8,078 nucleotides of DNA, from the NCBI GenBank assembly GCA_023300205.1, contig JALZVD010000373.1:1-8078 (forward strand), in the 5' to 3' direction. The stretch's first letter is position 1. Each line of letters begins with the position of its first letter. The DNA comes from Akkermansiaceae bacterium. Lineage in GTDB: Bacteria > Verrucomicrobiota > Verrucomicrobiia > Verrucomicrobiales > Akkermansiaceae. The translations under genes were made by a program, and so were the position numbers. The notes beneath the pieces are model-generated. The model saw nothing but the letters and a program-made list of their open reading frames with translations. It did no database searches and had not been told where the DNA came from. Of the stretch, positions 1-6,331 are shown piece after piece.

Positions 1-743
1 GTCAGACCTTGCTCCAGATATTTACGTGCTTTGATACGCCACATCTTAGCAGCTACCATTACGGCTTTAACATCATTCATATCCACATCAGGAATATAGC
101 ACCTTCCGTTACTAAGATCCACTGGAAGATCACGGAGAATGTTCACCAACTGTAAACCTTTACCATAATTGCTACCATACTTCTTAAGCTGATCTTCATC
201 ATACTCAGAATATCTATGATAAGCATTTCTACCCACTACACCCCAGAACTCACCCACAGAGCCAGCTACTTGATAACAATAATGCTCTAATACCTCAACA
301 GACTTTATCTGCTTATTCTTCTGAAGAGCAAAATAATCCACATCCCACATCTGCCCCTGTAAAATAGGCTTCATCACATCAGAAATCGCAATCCAGTCCT
401 GCTCAGTAACTGTGTCATACCAGCCAAAAACATCGTTCAACTTAGTCAACAGCAACTTTTCACGCTCGTTTTCCTGATGCTTGATGAACCTCTTATTTAA
501 AATATCACAAAGCCCCTCCCTCACATCCTCATCCTTTAATGACTGATGGAAGACAGAAAGACACTCTTTCCTTAACTCAGCAGGCACCGCCTCAGTATCT
601 GCTATCGTGTCACTAGCCCTTGCTAATAAATAACCTACAGACACAGATTCTCGCATCAGTCTCGGTAATAATCTGATGGTAAGGTAAAATGATCTTGAAA
701 CACCCTTTAAAACGGCGTTGCCTAAGTCAACCTTCTGCTGCAT
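1..743 (-). CDS. Squalene/phytoene synthase family protein (3' part cut by window edge)
   Basis: This is a trans-isoprenyl diphosphate condensing enzyme; the family joins two farnesyl or geranylgeranyl diphosphates head to head to make squalene or phytoene. I translated 247 codons from the ATG at 743 and found no stop before base 1, so the C-terminal part lies outside the window. Visible motifs are VSRSFYLTIRLLP (about residues 15-27), the first Mg-diphosphate motif DTIAD (D45, D49), the active-site helix YCYQVAGSVG (155-164), and the second motif NILRDLPVD (D205, D209). The form YLLARASDTIADTE with RDLPVDLSNGRCYIP resembles eukaryote-like bacterial squalene synthases more than HpnC/HpnD or CrtB; that choice is from memory. 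Product, squalene or a carotenoid precursor, is uncertain. It is transcribed divergently from hemW, and no Shine-Dalgarno sequence precedes the start. Confidence 0.9.
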   Translation of the reverse strand, partial: MQQKVDLGNAVLKGVSRSFYLTIRLLPRLMRESVSVGYLLARASDTIADTEAVPAELRKECLSVFHQSLKDEDVREGLCDILNKRFIKHQENEREKLLLTKLNDVFGWYDTVTEQDWIAISDVMKPILQGQMWDVDYFALQKNKQIKSVEVLEHYCYQVAGSVGEFWGVVGRNAYHRYSEYDEDQLKKYGSNYGKGLQLVNILRDLPVDLSNGRCYIPDVDMNDVKAVMVAAKMWRIKARKYLEQGL

Positions 744-795
744 GAGCGGTGTTATGCCAGAGCGTGAAGGCTTTTCAACTATAAATCGACATTTC
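744..795. promoter_or_regulatory. Divergent promoter region between squalene synthase and hemW (tentative)
   Basis: This 52-bp gap must hold the start signals of two divergent genes unless they lie inside the coding regions. An AT-rich core at 778-785 reads TATAGT on the minus strand (778-783) and TATAAA on the plus strand (780-785). Both are good -10 matches, but neither has a convincing -35 at 16-18 bp. If used, they would give very short leaders, about 28 nt for the synthase and a few nt for hemW. The two -10s overlap, so firing in one direction could exclude the other. Confidence 0.25.
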
Positions 796-1893
796 ATGCA
801 ACTCTATCTCCATATTCCGTTCTGTCACCGGATCTGTCCATACTGCTCATTCTACAAGCACACACCCGGTAACACAGACATGAAAGCATTCATCCGCTCC
901 ATTGGAGACGAAGCTGCATTCTATGCTAAGAAATTTCCATCTAGAAAAGTCAACACTCTCTACATGGGCGGAGGTACACCATCCATGCTATCACGCACAC
1001 TCCTAGCCCAACTACACTCTCAACTCCAAACTCACTTCGACCTCTCAGAGCTCAAAGAATTCACCTTCGAAGCCAACCCTGCCACATTCGACCTCAAGAA
1101 AGCTCAATACTTCGCAGAAATGGGCATCACCCGCATCTCCCTAGGCATCCAGTCATTCGACAACTCAGTCCTCAAGACCCTAGGCCGCGAGCACACCAGG
1201 GAAGAAGCTCAGCTCACAGTCCCCATCCTCCGCCAAGCAGGAATCCTTCAGGTAAATATCGACCTCATGTTCTCCATCCCAGGACAAACCCTAGATAGCT
1301 GGAGAGACACCCTAGAATGCGCCATCGCTCTGAAACCAGACCACATCTCAGCATACAACCTCACCTACGAAGAAGACACTGAATTCATCAAGAAATACAC
1401 CACCGGCGAATACATCGATGACCCAGACACCAATGCCAAGTTCTTTCACCTCTCCCACAAGCTACTCACAGAAGCGGGCTTTGATCACTACGAGACATCA
1501 AACTACGCCAAAGACGGAGCCAAATCCACCCACAACAAATCATACTGGCAAGGAGCAGAATACCTCGGCCTCGGCCCCTCAGCCGTCTCCACCATCCATC
1601 AAACCCGCTGGAAAAATGTCCCAGACACAGCCGCCTACATCCGTCACATCGCTACCGTCGGCCACGCCAAGACTGAGATCGAAAACCTAACTGAAGAAGA
1701 CTTCCGCATCGAGCGCATCGCTCTCATGCTCCGCACCACAGAAGGACTCCCCATCTCCGTTTTCAAAGATGATGAAATAAACCGAATCCAAACCCTCGTC
1801 TCTGAAAACCTAGCCACCATTAACAAAGACAACCTCATCCTTACCCCCTCCGGGAGCCTACTAGTAGACTCCATCGTTGAGCATATTCTCTAG
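796..1893 (+). CDS. hemW: HemW, radical SAM heme chaperone (HemN-like)
   Basis: HemW is a cytoplasmic radical-SAM-family protein that binds heme and a [4Fe-4S] cluster and delivers heme to respiratory enzymes; it is often misannotated as oxygen-independent coproporphyrinogen oxidase. The cluster motif CHRICPYC (C10, C14, C17) is followed by S-F, as in HemW (CxxxCxxCxF), and not by the extra cysteine of true HemN. Also present are GGGTPS (58-63, SAM binding), GIQSF (117-121), LMFSIPGQT (157-165), YNLTYEEDT (187-195) and the heme-binding-type HNKSYW (246-251). A HemN_C-like domain covers about 300-365. At 365 aa it is close to E. coli HemW (378). The frame stays open upstream to an ATG at 718, but that start would overlap the divergent gene and add residues unlike the family. 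The ATG at 796 begins directly with MQLYLHIPFC, the usual N-terminus. No Shine-Dalgarno sequence is seen. Confidence 0.93.
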   Translation: MQLYLHIPFCHRICPYCSFYKHTPGNTDMKAFIRSIGDEAAFYAKKFPSRKVNTLYMGGGTPSMLSRTLLAQLHSQLQTHFDLSELKEFTFEANPATFDLKKAQYFAEMGITRISLGIQSFDNSVLKTLGREHTREEAQLTVPILRQAGILQVNIDLMFSIPGQTLDSWRDTLECAIALKPDHISAYNLTYEEDTEFIKKYTTGEYIDDPDTNAKFFHLSHKLLTEAGFDHYETSNYAKDGAKSTHNKSYWQGAEYLGLGPSAVSTIHQTRWKNVPDTAAYIRHIATVGHAKTEIENLTEEDFRIERIALMLRTTEGLPISVFKDDEINRIQTLVSENLATINKDNLILTPSGSLLVDSIVEHIL

Positions 1894-1901
1894 ATCCTCG
1901 A

Positions 1902-2519
1902 TCATACTCCGTGGTGCTTCAGCTCACTACTCATCGAGACTCGCCACCACACAACCACCGCAACTAGACTCCCTACCATTAGATCAATAGAAACATGCTG
2001 CCTTAAAGCGATCGTTGACCAAAAAATACCCAGAACCCAAAACCATACCAAAGGCTTACTCCACTTAGGAAAATTACCCGACAACTGCACCCCAATAGCC
2101 GCAACCACAGATAGAGACGCATGCAAAGAAGGCATCGCATTCCTAGGCAAATCCACACTCGCCAACATCTGATAAAAAATCGGCGCAGCCTCATAATCAA
2201 TATCACTCCGCAACACACCATTCGGCATAAATAAATAAAACGCATGAGAAACCGCCGTCACCCACCCAATCGTATACAAATACTGAATAAACAACCTCTT
2301 CTCTACCACCAGCCCAGTCATACCTAACAAGAGATAATAAGAATAATACAAACCAACACCCTCAAAACAAACCGGTATCGCACTATCAAGCGCAAGCTCA
2401 GGCATCCACATCACCGGAAAAATCTCCACACGCTGTAAAATAGAATAGGGCGCAAGAATCCAGATAATCACTAAAATCCCACAGTACACACGGCACATTA
2501 CTTGTTTGGCACTCAGCAT
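1902..2519 (-). CDS. PAP2-superfamily integral membrane lipid phosphatase/phosphotransferase
   Basis: This 205-aa membrane protein has about six hydrophobic segments (roughly 10-28, 50-72, 80-97, 133-147, 157-171, 178-192). It carries two of the three PAP2 acid-phosphatase motifs: PSLH (130-133) and S-x6-H-x3-D (S168, H175, D179). H133 and H175 would be the general acid and the nucleophile that forms a phosphohistidine. The classical first motif KxxxxxxRP is not visible. A P-N-G-V-L-R stretch at 99-104 sits where Aur1/Ipt1-like (PAP2_3) proteins have a P..PR motif, so a phospholipid-head-group phosphatase or inositol-type phosphotransferase is likely; substrate unknown. Its ATG lies inside the end of the upstream DUF3592 gene (ATGCTGA, 7-nt overlap), suggesting translational coupling. 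It converges on hemW with 8 bp between the stops. Confidence 0.82.
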   Translation of the reverse strand: MLSAKQVMCRVYCGILVIIWILAPYSILQRVEIFPVMWMPELALDSAIPVCFEGVGLYYSYYLLLGMTGLVVEKRLFIQYLYTIGWVTAVSHAFYLFMPNGVLRSDIDYEAAPIFYQMLASVDLPRNAMPSLHASLSVVAAIGVQLSGNFPKWSKPLVWFWVLGIFWSTIALRQHVSIDLMVGSLVAVVVWWRVSMSSELKHHGV

Positions 2520-3016
2520 CGCTTCGCTTTAAATTCCAACCTCCTCAAAGAACTAATCGTAATCCCCATCCCCCCTATCACAAACAGCATCGGGAACCAT
2601 ATACTATAACCAGCCGCCTTACTATCATGCTCAAGAATCGCCTGAGAAGGCTCACTCGGATTCACAAAGCAAACCGCCTTCCCCCCCTCCGGATATTTCA
2701 CCATCAGCGCCTTCACATGATCTTTACTAGACTTCCACTTAGCCCTCCGCGGAGTGTGAAACTTACTAGAATATGATTCACCATCAAAATCATACAAATA
2801 CTCCACACTCCAACTATACTCCCTAGAAATATGCTCAGAAGACCGCTCATCAACTTGAGATCGTATCACCAAACAAGCCGTCTCCTTCCACTCTCTCGTC
2901 GCTTTAGCTTGAGCAAAACTACTCCACAATAAATAAACAAACACCCCACCCACCAGCGCCACAGCCAGACCTATACCAGCCAGATAATACGCTCCTGCAT
3001 TACTTTTCTCTTCCAT
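2513..3016 (-). CDS. DUF3592-type membrane-anchored protein
   Basis: This is a 167-aa protein of unknown function with DUF3592 architecture. It has a short cytoplasmic N-terminus, a first membrane span (about 11-31), an extracytoplasmic beta-rich stretch (about 40-130) and a second span (about 137-155) with a basic C-terminus (RRLEFKAKRC). The typical family pattern is visible: a W and T/A start of the domain (W43 onward), a Y.....VEYLYDFDG strand pair (67-79), and KYPEGGKAVCFVNPSEP (107-123) followed by the AILE strand. The assignment rests on this pattern, from memory. It is the first gene of a two-gene minus-strand unit with the PAP2 protein, so it may act with that enzyme in the membrane, but no function is established. 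The start at 3016 gives a normal N-in first span; no Shine-Dalgarno sequence precedes it. Confidence 0.78.
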   Translation of the reverse strand: MEEKSNAGAYYLAGIGLAVALVGGVFVYLLWSSFAQAKATREWKETACLVIRSQVDERSSEHISREYSWSVEYLYDFDGESYSSKFHTPRRAKWKSSKDHVKALMVKYPEGGKAVCFVNPSEPSQAILEHDSKAAGYSIWFPMLFVIGGMGITISSLRRLEFKAKRC

Positions 3017-3101
3017 AATTCATCACTAAAATGATCCCTTAGCCTCCAAATGAAAAGCTAAACTTGCAATTTTCTATGCACAACACACAGTAATTACCAA
3101 C

Positions 3102-4211
3102 ATGCACGGACAGCTACTACTACTCGGAGTCAATGGACTAAAACTCACCCATCAAGAAATATCCATTTTCAAGAAAATCCAACCTGGAGGCTTCGTCCTC
3201 TTCGGTAGAAATGTTCAATCCCCTGAGCAGATCCGTCAGCTCACTGACTCACTTAAAGAAGTTTCCAACATCGAACCCCTCATCACCATAGATCAAGAAG
3301 GCGGCAGAGTCACCCGCACACGCACCATCGCCAACGAGCCCCCATCTGCCCAGCAACTCAGACAAGCAGGCGACAACAACAAAGTCGGTGGCCTCATCGC
3401 CAGACACGGCATGATCACCGCAGACATCCTCCGCCAGATCGGCGTAAACATGAACCTCTGCCCAGTCCTAGACATCTCCTATGATGACAGCTCGGACAAC
3501 GCCATGCAAGGTCGCTGCTACGGCACAAATGCTCAAGAAGTCATCTCCAATGCTGGCGTATTCAACAGTAACCTTCGCCGAAGAAAAGTCCTATCCTGCG
3601 CCAAACACTTCCCATCCTGCGGCCTCGCAGACGTAGACCCGCATCACGCACTCCCCTTTGTTAGAAAAAGCATCGAAGACATGATGAACTCAGACCTCCT
3701 CCCCTACAATGCCCTCATGCCAGATCTAGACAGCATCATGAGCTGCCACGCACACTTCTCGGCCATCGACCCAGACCAACCAGGAATCCCAGGATCATTC
3801 TCCAAAAACCTACTCACCAATCTCCTCCGTAATCAATTCGGATACGAAGGCGTCATTATGACTGACGACCTAGACATGGGAGCCATCGTAAACACATACG
3901 GCAGAGGTCCAGACGTCCAACTCGCAATCGAAGCTGGAAATGACATGGCAATGATCTGTCACCAGACCGACTCCGCTGAAATCGCCGTAGACGCCATCAA
4001 AAATATCCCAAATCACATCCTAGACGACTCACTTCGCCGAATCGAAAAGCTCAAAAAACGCATCGCTAAACCAATAACCTTCGACCGTAAACTCTGGGAA
4101 AAATATGATGCAGAGGTCATGCAGCTCAGAATAGACACCCTCGGTGAGAAAGCTGCCAGAAGCTCAGATGACCAGAATGGAGAGAAATACAGCCCTGTCC
4201 AAGACTACTAA
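3102..4211 (+). CDS. nagZ: NagZ-type beta-N-acetylhexosaminidase (glycoside hydrolase family 3)
   Basis: NagZ removes the non-reducing GlcNAc from GlcNAc-1,6-anhydroMurNAc-peptides during peptidoglycan recycling. The 369-aa protein has no signal peptide, matching a cytoplasmic role. Visible GH3 motifs are GGFVLFGRN (29-37), IDQEGGRV (63-70, substrate D64 and R69), R138 in MQGRCYGT, and K168-H169 in the KHF motif. The mobile-loop acid/base pair appears as D179-P-H181 (usual DSH), and the nucleophile is an Asp in IMTDDLDM (D255/D256). The loop after KHF reads PSCG where most NagZ proteins have PGHG, a real departure. Residues after about 330 form a charged tail of low similarity. The ATG at 3102 starts just before the first beta strand; no Shine-Dalgarno sequence is visible. 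The mntR-like gene follows closely on the same strand, probably in one transcript. Confidence 0.9.
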   Translation: MHGQLLLLGVNGLKLTHQEISIFKKIQPGGFVLFGRNVQSPEQIRQLTDSLKEVSNIEPLITIDQEGGRVTRTRTIANEPPSAQQLRQAGDNNKVGGLIARHGMITADILRQIGVNMNLCPVLDISYDDSSDNAMQGRCYGTNAQEVISNAGVFNSNLRRRKVLSCAKHFPSCGLADVDPHHALPFVRKSIEDMMNSDLLPYNALMPDLDSIMSCHAHFSAIDPDQPGIPGSFSKNLLTNLLRNQFGYEGVIMTDDLDMGAIVNTYGRGPDVQLAIEAGNDMAMICHQTDSAEIAVDAIKNIPNHILDDSLRRIEKLKKRIAKPITFDRKLWEKYDAEVMQLRIDTLGEKAARSSDDQNGEKYSPVQDY

Positions 4212-4235
4212 CCCCCCCCTAATTTGAAAAACGAA

Positions 4236-4679
4236 ATGTCAGAAAACACTCCCAGAACTCTCAGAACAAGCGGTTCAGTAGCCATGGATGACTACCTAGA
4301 ACAAATCCTCCAACTCATCAAAGAAAATGAGGACGGATATGCCAGACCTGTCGATGTCTCCAGGAAACTCGGCATCTCCCAAGCCAGTGTCACCAAAATG
4401 CTCCAGCGCCTCAAAGCAGAAGGCCTCGTTTACCACGAGAAATACGGCGGCACCACCCTAACAGAAACAGGCCTCACCATCGCCCAAGCCATTGTCATGC
4501 GTCACAACACGCTAACAAAATTCCTCCGCCTCTTCGACCTAGATGAAGACACCATCTACAAAGACGTTGAAGGCATAGAACACCACGTCTCCAAAGACAC
4601 ACTAAACGTCATTACCGCCCTAGTCACAGAACTAGAGAACGACCCTCTGTTATTAGATAAAATCAAGAAAGAAATCTAA
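4236..4679 (+). CDS. mntR: MntR-type metal-dependent transcriptional repressor (DtxR family)
   Basis: This is a DtxR/MntR-family repressor: a winged-helix DNA-binding domain (about 15-75) followed by a metal-binding dimerisation domain (about 76-147), with no SH3-like third domain. It resembles Bacillus subtilis MntR closely, sharing MDDYLEQI, ASVTKM, EKYGG and DVEGIEHH-type stretches. All the MntR manganese ligands have counterparts: D19 and E22 (MntR D8, E11), H90 (H77), and E112, E115, H116 (E99, E102, H103). The Asp at the first site and Glu at E112 are the MntR pattern; iron-sensing DtxR has Met and Cys there. Manganese control of uptake or efflux is therefore inferred, but no transporter lies in the window. 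A TTG at 4224 would add four residues; I prefer the ATG at 4236 (147 aa). It sits 24 bp after nagZ, probably co-transcribed. No clear Shine-Dalgarno sequence. Confidence 0.9.
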   Translation: MSENTPRTLRTSGSVAMDDYLEQILQLIKENEDGYARPVDVSRKLGISQASVTKMLQRLKAEGLVYHEKYGGTTLTETGLTIAQAIVMRHNTLTKFLRLFDLDEDTIYKDVEGIEHHVSKDTLNVITALVTELENDPLLLDKIKKEI

Positions 4680-4726
4680 AGGAAACCTCTTGTAGACAGC
4701 ATCTTACATAGTGGACAAATCACAGA

Positions 4727-5275
4727 CTAACCCCCACCTCTTATCTCCAAAATCTCTTTATCAATTTCCTTAGCCCTATTCGCAAGCCAAGAAGTAACAT
4801 CAGCTAGATCTTCTCCATGAATATTCGGTATCTTTCTGAAAGCCTCTTCTAACTCAGCAATCTTCGCCTCATCATGGTCTTCGTCTTTAAGCTCCTGTGA
4901 GAAATTCATAAACTTCAGCACTCCACGGTAAGTATCTCTCATACCACCACAGCGCAAAAAGCCGATTTCCTGCCCTCCGCTATGAACCGGAATCAAAAAG
5001 TGAAGTAACCCTGAAATACCCTCAACATACTTAACATGCTTACCATGTGATGAATCACGCATGGACTGATGAGAAACATCTAATTTCTCCTTTAGCCCCA
5101 GTTCCTTAGCGAGAATCTTATAGTAATCACTAGATAACTCATCACTAGATCTAGGATCATCCTGATCAAGTGAATCTAGCCACAGATCCAGTTCAGTCAT
5201 ACGTTTAAATGCCTCACAGAGAACCCTAAAATGCTCACTCTCCCTAATCTGCTCTAGTATTTGTTTATCAGTCAT
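4727..5275 (-). CDS. Stand-alone PocR-like ligand-sensing domain protein
   Basis: This is a 182-aa soluble protein, rich in acidic residues, without membrane segments or a signal peptide. The N-terminal helix ILEQIRESEHFRVLCEAF (6-23), the central strands GLLHFLIPVHSGGQEIGFL (89-107), the following RCGGMRDTYR and the C-terminal KIPNIHGEDLADV (148-160) helix region follow the order of the PocR sensory domain. That domain is known as a ligand sensor in front of AraC-type or histidine-kinase domains. Here no DNA-binding or kinase domain is attached. The conserved Cys before the GL strand in typical PocR domains seems replaced (KYVEGISGL). The family call is by pattern memory and moderate. It is the last gene of the minus-strand group, 85 bp after the YacP-like gene, and converges on mntR with 47 bp between. 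The start at 5275 is the only good ATG; no Shine-Dalgarno sequence. Confidence 0.6.
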   Translation of the reverse strand: MTDKQILEQIRESEHFRVLCEAFKRMTELDLWLDSLDQDDPRSSDELSSDYYKILAKELGLKEKLDVSHQSMRDSSHGKHVKYVEGISGLLHFLIPVHSGGQEIGFLRCGGMRDTYRGVLKFMNFSQELKDEDHDEAKIAELEEAFRKIPNIHGEDLADVTSWLANRAKEIDKEILEIRGGG

Positions 5276-5295
5276 TTTTTTAGTGACCTATAATT

Positions 5296-5325
5296 AGCAT
5301 AGTACCATACTCTCAGCAACGTAAA
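5296..5325 (-). promoter_or_regulatory. Candidate promoter of the PocR-like gene (weak)
   Basis: On the minus strand, TTTACG (5320-5325) and TATGCT (5296-5301) are separated by 18 bp. Each matches four of six bases of the vegetative -35 and -10 consensus. The start point would fall near 5289, giving a leader of about 13 nt before the ATG at 5275. The 85-bp gap after the upstream gene leaves room for a separate promoter, but this match is weak and could be chance. Confidence 0.25.
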
Positions 5326-5360
5326 AGGAACTAAATACAGAGCCTATTTCCTTGAATAAC

Positions 5361-5756
5361 TCATACAGATTCAACCAGCTCCCACATTCTACGAATACTC
5401 ATCGGCATTGCCCCAAAAACTGAAATAGTGTCCAGCACATAACGGTCATTTGATGCCACCTCTACCGCGAACTTCTCCGCATGCTGAGCCACAATCCTCT
5501 CAATCACCCCATCAGCTGACTGATTCGCCCTGCTATACATCACCAGTATATCCTTATCCTGCCGTATCTCACTATCCAGCGTCTCCCCTTTCCCATCAAA
5601 CACCAAAACAACATAATAATCAGAAACATCCTGGAAACCTGTCAATTCTCGCACAAGCTCTAACCGCGCCCCCCTCTGATCATGCAAGTGGTTTTCAGCC
5701 AGATACTCAGTTGAAAATATCGCGCTATGACCATCTACAATAAGAACCTTATCCAT
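5361..5756 (-). CDS. Short NYN-domain (YacP/Rae1-like) putative endoribonuclease
   Basis: This 131-aa protein resembles the YacP-type NYN domain, a PIN-like nuclease fold; its Bacillus member Rae1 (YacP) cleaves mRNA on the ribosome. The first strand MDKVLIVDGHSAIF has the catalytic Asp (D8), followed by the R-G-A-R-LELV helix (28-35), VVLVFDGKG (49-57, D54), SADGVIERIV (80-89, D82) and VASNDRYV (100-107, D104). These give the usual acidic cluster of the fold. It is shorter than typical YacP proteins (about 170 aa), ending soon after the last conserved GAM strand. The frame is open to an ATG at 5795, but that start falls inside the terminator hairpin of the upstream gene, and its extra residues are unlike the family. 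The ATG at 5756 gives the normal N-terminus. Nuclease activity is inferred from the family. Confidence 0.75.
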   Translation of the reverse strand: MDKVLIVDGHSAIFSTEYLAENHLHDQRGARLELVRELTGFQDVSDYYVVLVFDGKGETLDSEIRQDKDILVMYSRANQSADGVIERIVAQHAEKFAVEVASNDRYVLDTISVFGAMPMSIRRMWELVESV

Positions 5757-5777
5757 AGTAACTTCATTGAAAGAAAC

Positions 5778-5816
5778 AAAAAAAGCCAGTCTCACGCTAA
5801 ATGCGATCAGACTGGC
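5778..5816 (-). terminator. Intrinsic terminator behind the histone-H1-like gene
   Basis: Read on the minus strand, GCCAGTCT (5816-5809) pairs perfectly with AGACTGGC (5792-5785), with an inner CGC/GCG pairing across an ATTTA loop. Seven T residues (5784-5778) follow directly. This is a textbook Rho-independent terminator, 28 bp after the stop of the basic protein gene. It ends only 21 nt before the ATG of the YacP-like gene. Confidence 0.9.
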
Positions 5817-5844
5817 CCTATAAAATTATTTCAGAATAGAGAGA

Positions 5845-6102
5845 TTACTTCTCTTCCTCTGTCTTTGCCACCTTCTTTGCCGCCTTCTTTGCCGCCTTCT
5901 TTGCTGGTGCTTTCTTTGCTGGTGCCTTCTTTGCAGCCACCTTCTTTGCTGGTGCAGCCTTCTTTGCAACCTTCTTAGCTGCCTTCTTAGCCGCTGGCTT
6001 ACTCTTCTTCACAGCAACACTTGATGTTGGTTGCGCTTTTTTACGACGGAGGTATTCCTTGCGGCGTCTTCTCTTTAAAACTTTGTTATATTGTTGTCCC
6101 AT
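5845..6102 (-). CDS. Small histone-H1-like Lys/Ala/Pro-rich basic protein
   Basis: This 85-aa, extremely basic protein has two parts. Residues 1-22 (MGQQYNKVLK, then RRRRKEYLRRKK) form a conserved-looking head; residues about 30-80 are a low-complexity tail of AKK, AAKK and APAKK repeats like eukaryotic histone H1 tails, and the protein ends in TEEEK. Such proteins are expected to bind DNA, or possibly RNA, non-specifically. I recall similar GQQ-N-K-V-type small proteins in Verrucomicrobia, but this was not searched. The ATG at 6102 is well placed, although no Shine-Dalgarno sequence precedes it (CACACTAAATT before ATG). A strong intrinsic terminator lies 28 bp behind, so it is probably its own transcription unit. 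Nucleoid binding is an inference from composition. A ribosome-associated role through the arginine-rich head is the alternative. Confidence 0.85.
   Translation of the reverse strand: MGQQYNKVLKRRRRKEYLRRKKAQPTSSVAVKKSKPAAKKAAKKVAKKAAPAKKVAAKKAPAKKAPAKKAAKKAAKKVAKTEEEK
5872..5991 (-). repeat. In-frame tandem repeat coding for the AKK tail
   Basis: Nine copies of a 9-base unit, CTTCTTTGC or a close variant on the plus strand, end at 5880, 5892, 5904, 5919, 5934, 5949, 5967, 5979 and 5991. The spacings are 12, 12, 15, 15, 15, 18, 12 and 12 bases, all multiples of three. On the minus strand the unit encodes A-K-K, so copy-number changes would keep the frame. Confidence 0.9.
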
Positions 6103-6331
6103 AATTTAGTGTGGAAAGAACTAAGGGCTGTACGAAATATATCAAGACCAAAATTCAAAAATAATCAACAACCCAAACCATACCTGAAAATATTGATGAT
6201 GAACGAGATAGAAATTATCCACCTAAGGAATCATTTTGATAGAAAGACCCCAGTCAGACATTTTATTAATATCCTCTTCAGCCTATGTCTCTAAATCATT
6301 TTAAAACGACAATCCCTGACAAAAGACAAAA
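6103..6331 (-). promoter_or_regulatory. Non-coding gap between thiG and the basic protein gene; weak -10 only
   Basis: This 229-bp AT-rich stretch should hold the 3' end of the thiG transcript and the promoter of the histone-like gene. On the minus strand, TATATT (6141-6136) is a five-of-six -10 match about 34 bp before the ATG, but there is no good -35 at 17 bp. No hairpin followed by a T-run is seen behind thiG. A 67-codon plus-strand open frame here has no recognisable product and was not called. Confidence 0.3.

Noticed and set aside
718..795. Upstream ATGs (718, 742, 754) extending hemW
   Set aside because: The 718 and 742 starts overlap the divergent synthase gene, and the added residues do not resemble the HemW N-terminus. 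The family starts right before the HIPFC stretch, at 796.
3017..3101. Promoter elements in the 85-bp gap between the DUF3592 gene and nagZ
   Set aside because: A TTGCAA at 3064-3069 has no -10 at acceptable spacing on the plus strand, and the TAGC...GCTA palindrome near 3040-3060 has only a 4-bp stem.
4680..4726. Bidirectional terminator between mntR and the PocR-like gene
   Set aside because: No hairpin with a T-run was found in the 47-bp convergent gap.
5757..5795. Longer start at 5795 for the YacP-like gene
   Set aside because: This ATG lies inside the intrinsic terminator hairpin, and the normal NYN N-terminus begins at 5756.
5727..5978. Plus-strand open frame with a serine/leucine/proline repeat
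   Set aside because: It is the antisense shadow of the histone-like AKK repeat.
5872..5991. CRISPR-like or intergenic repeat array
   Set aside because: The repeats are in frame within a gene, of variable 12-18 base period, and encode AKK units.
6091..6294. 67-codon plus-strand open frame in the gap before the basic protein gene
   Set aside because: It has no recognisable domain and no ribosome-binding site, and it overlaps the histone-like start. AT-rich chance frame.
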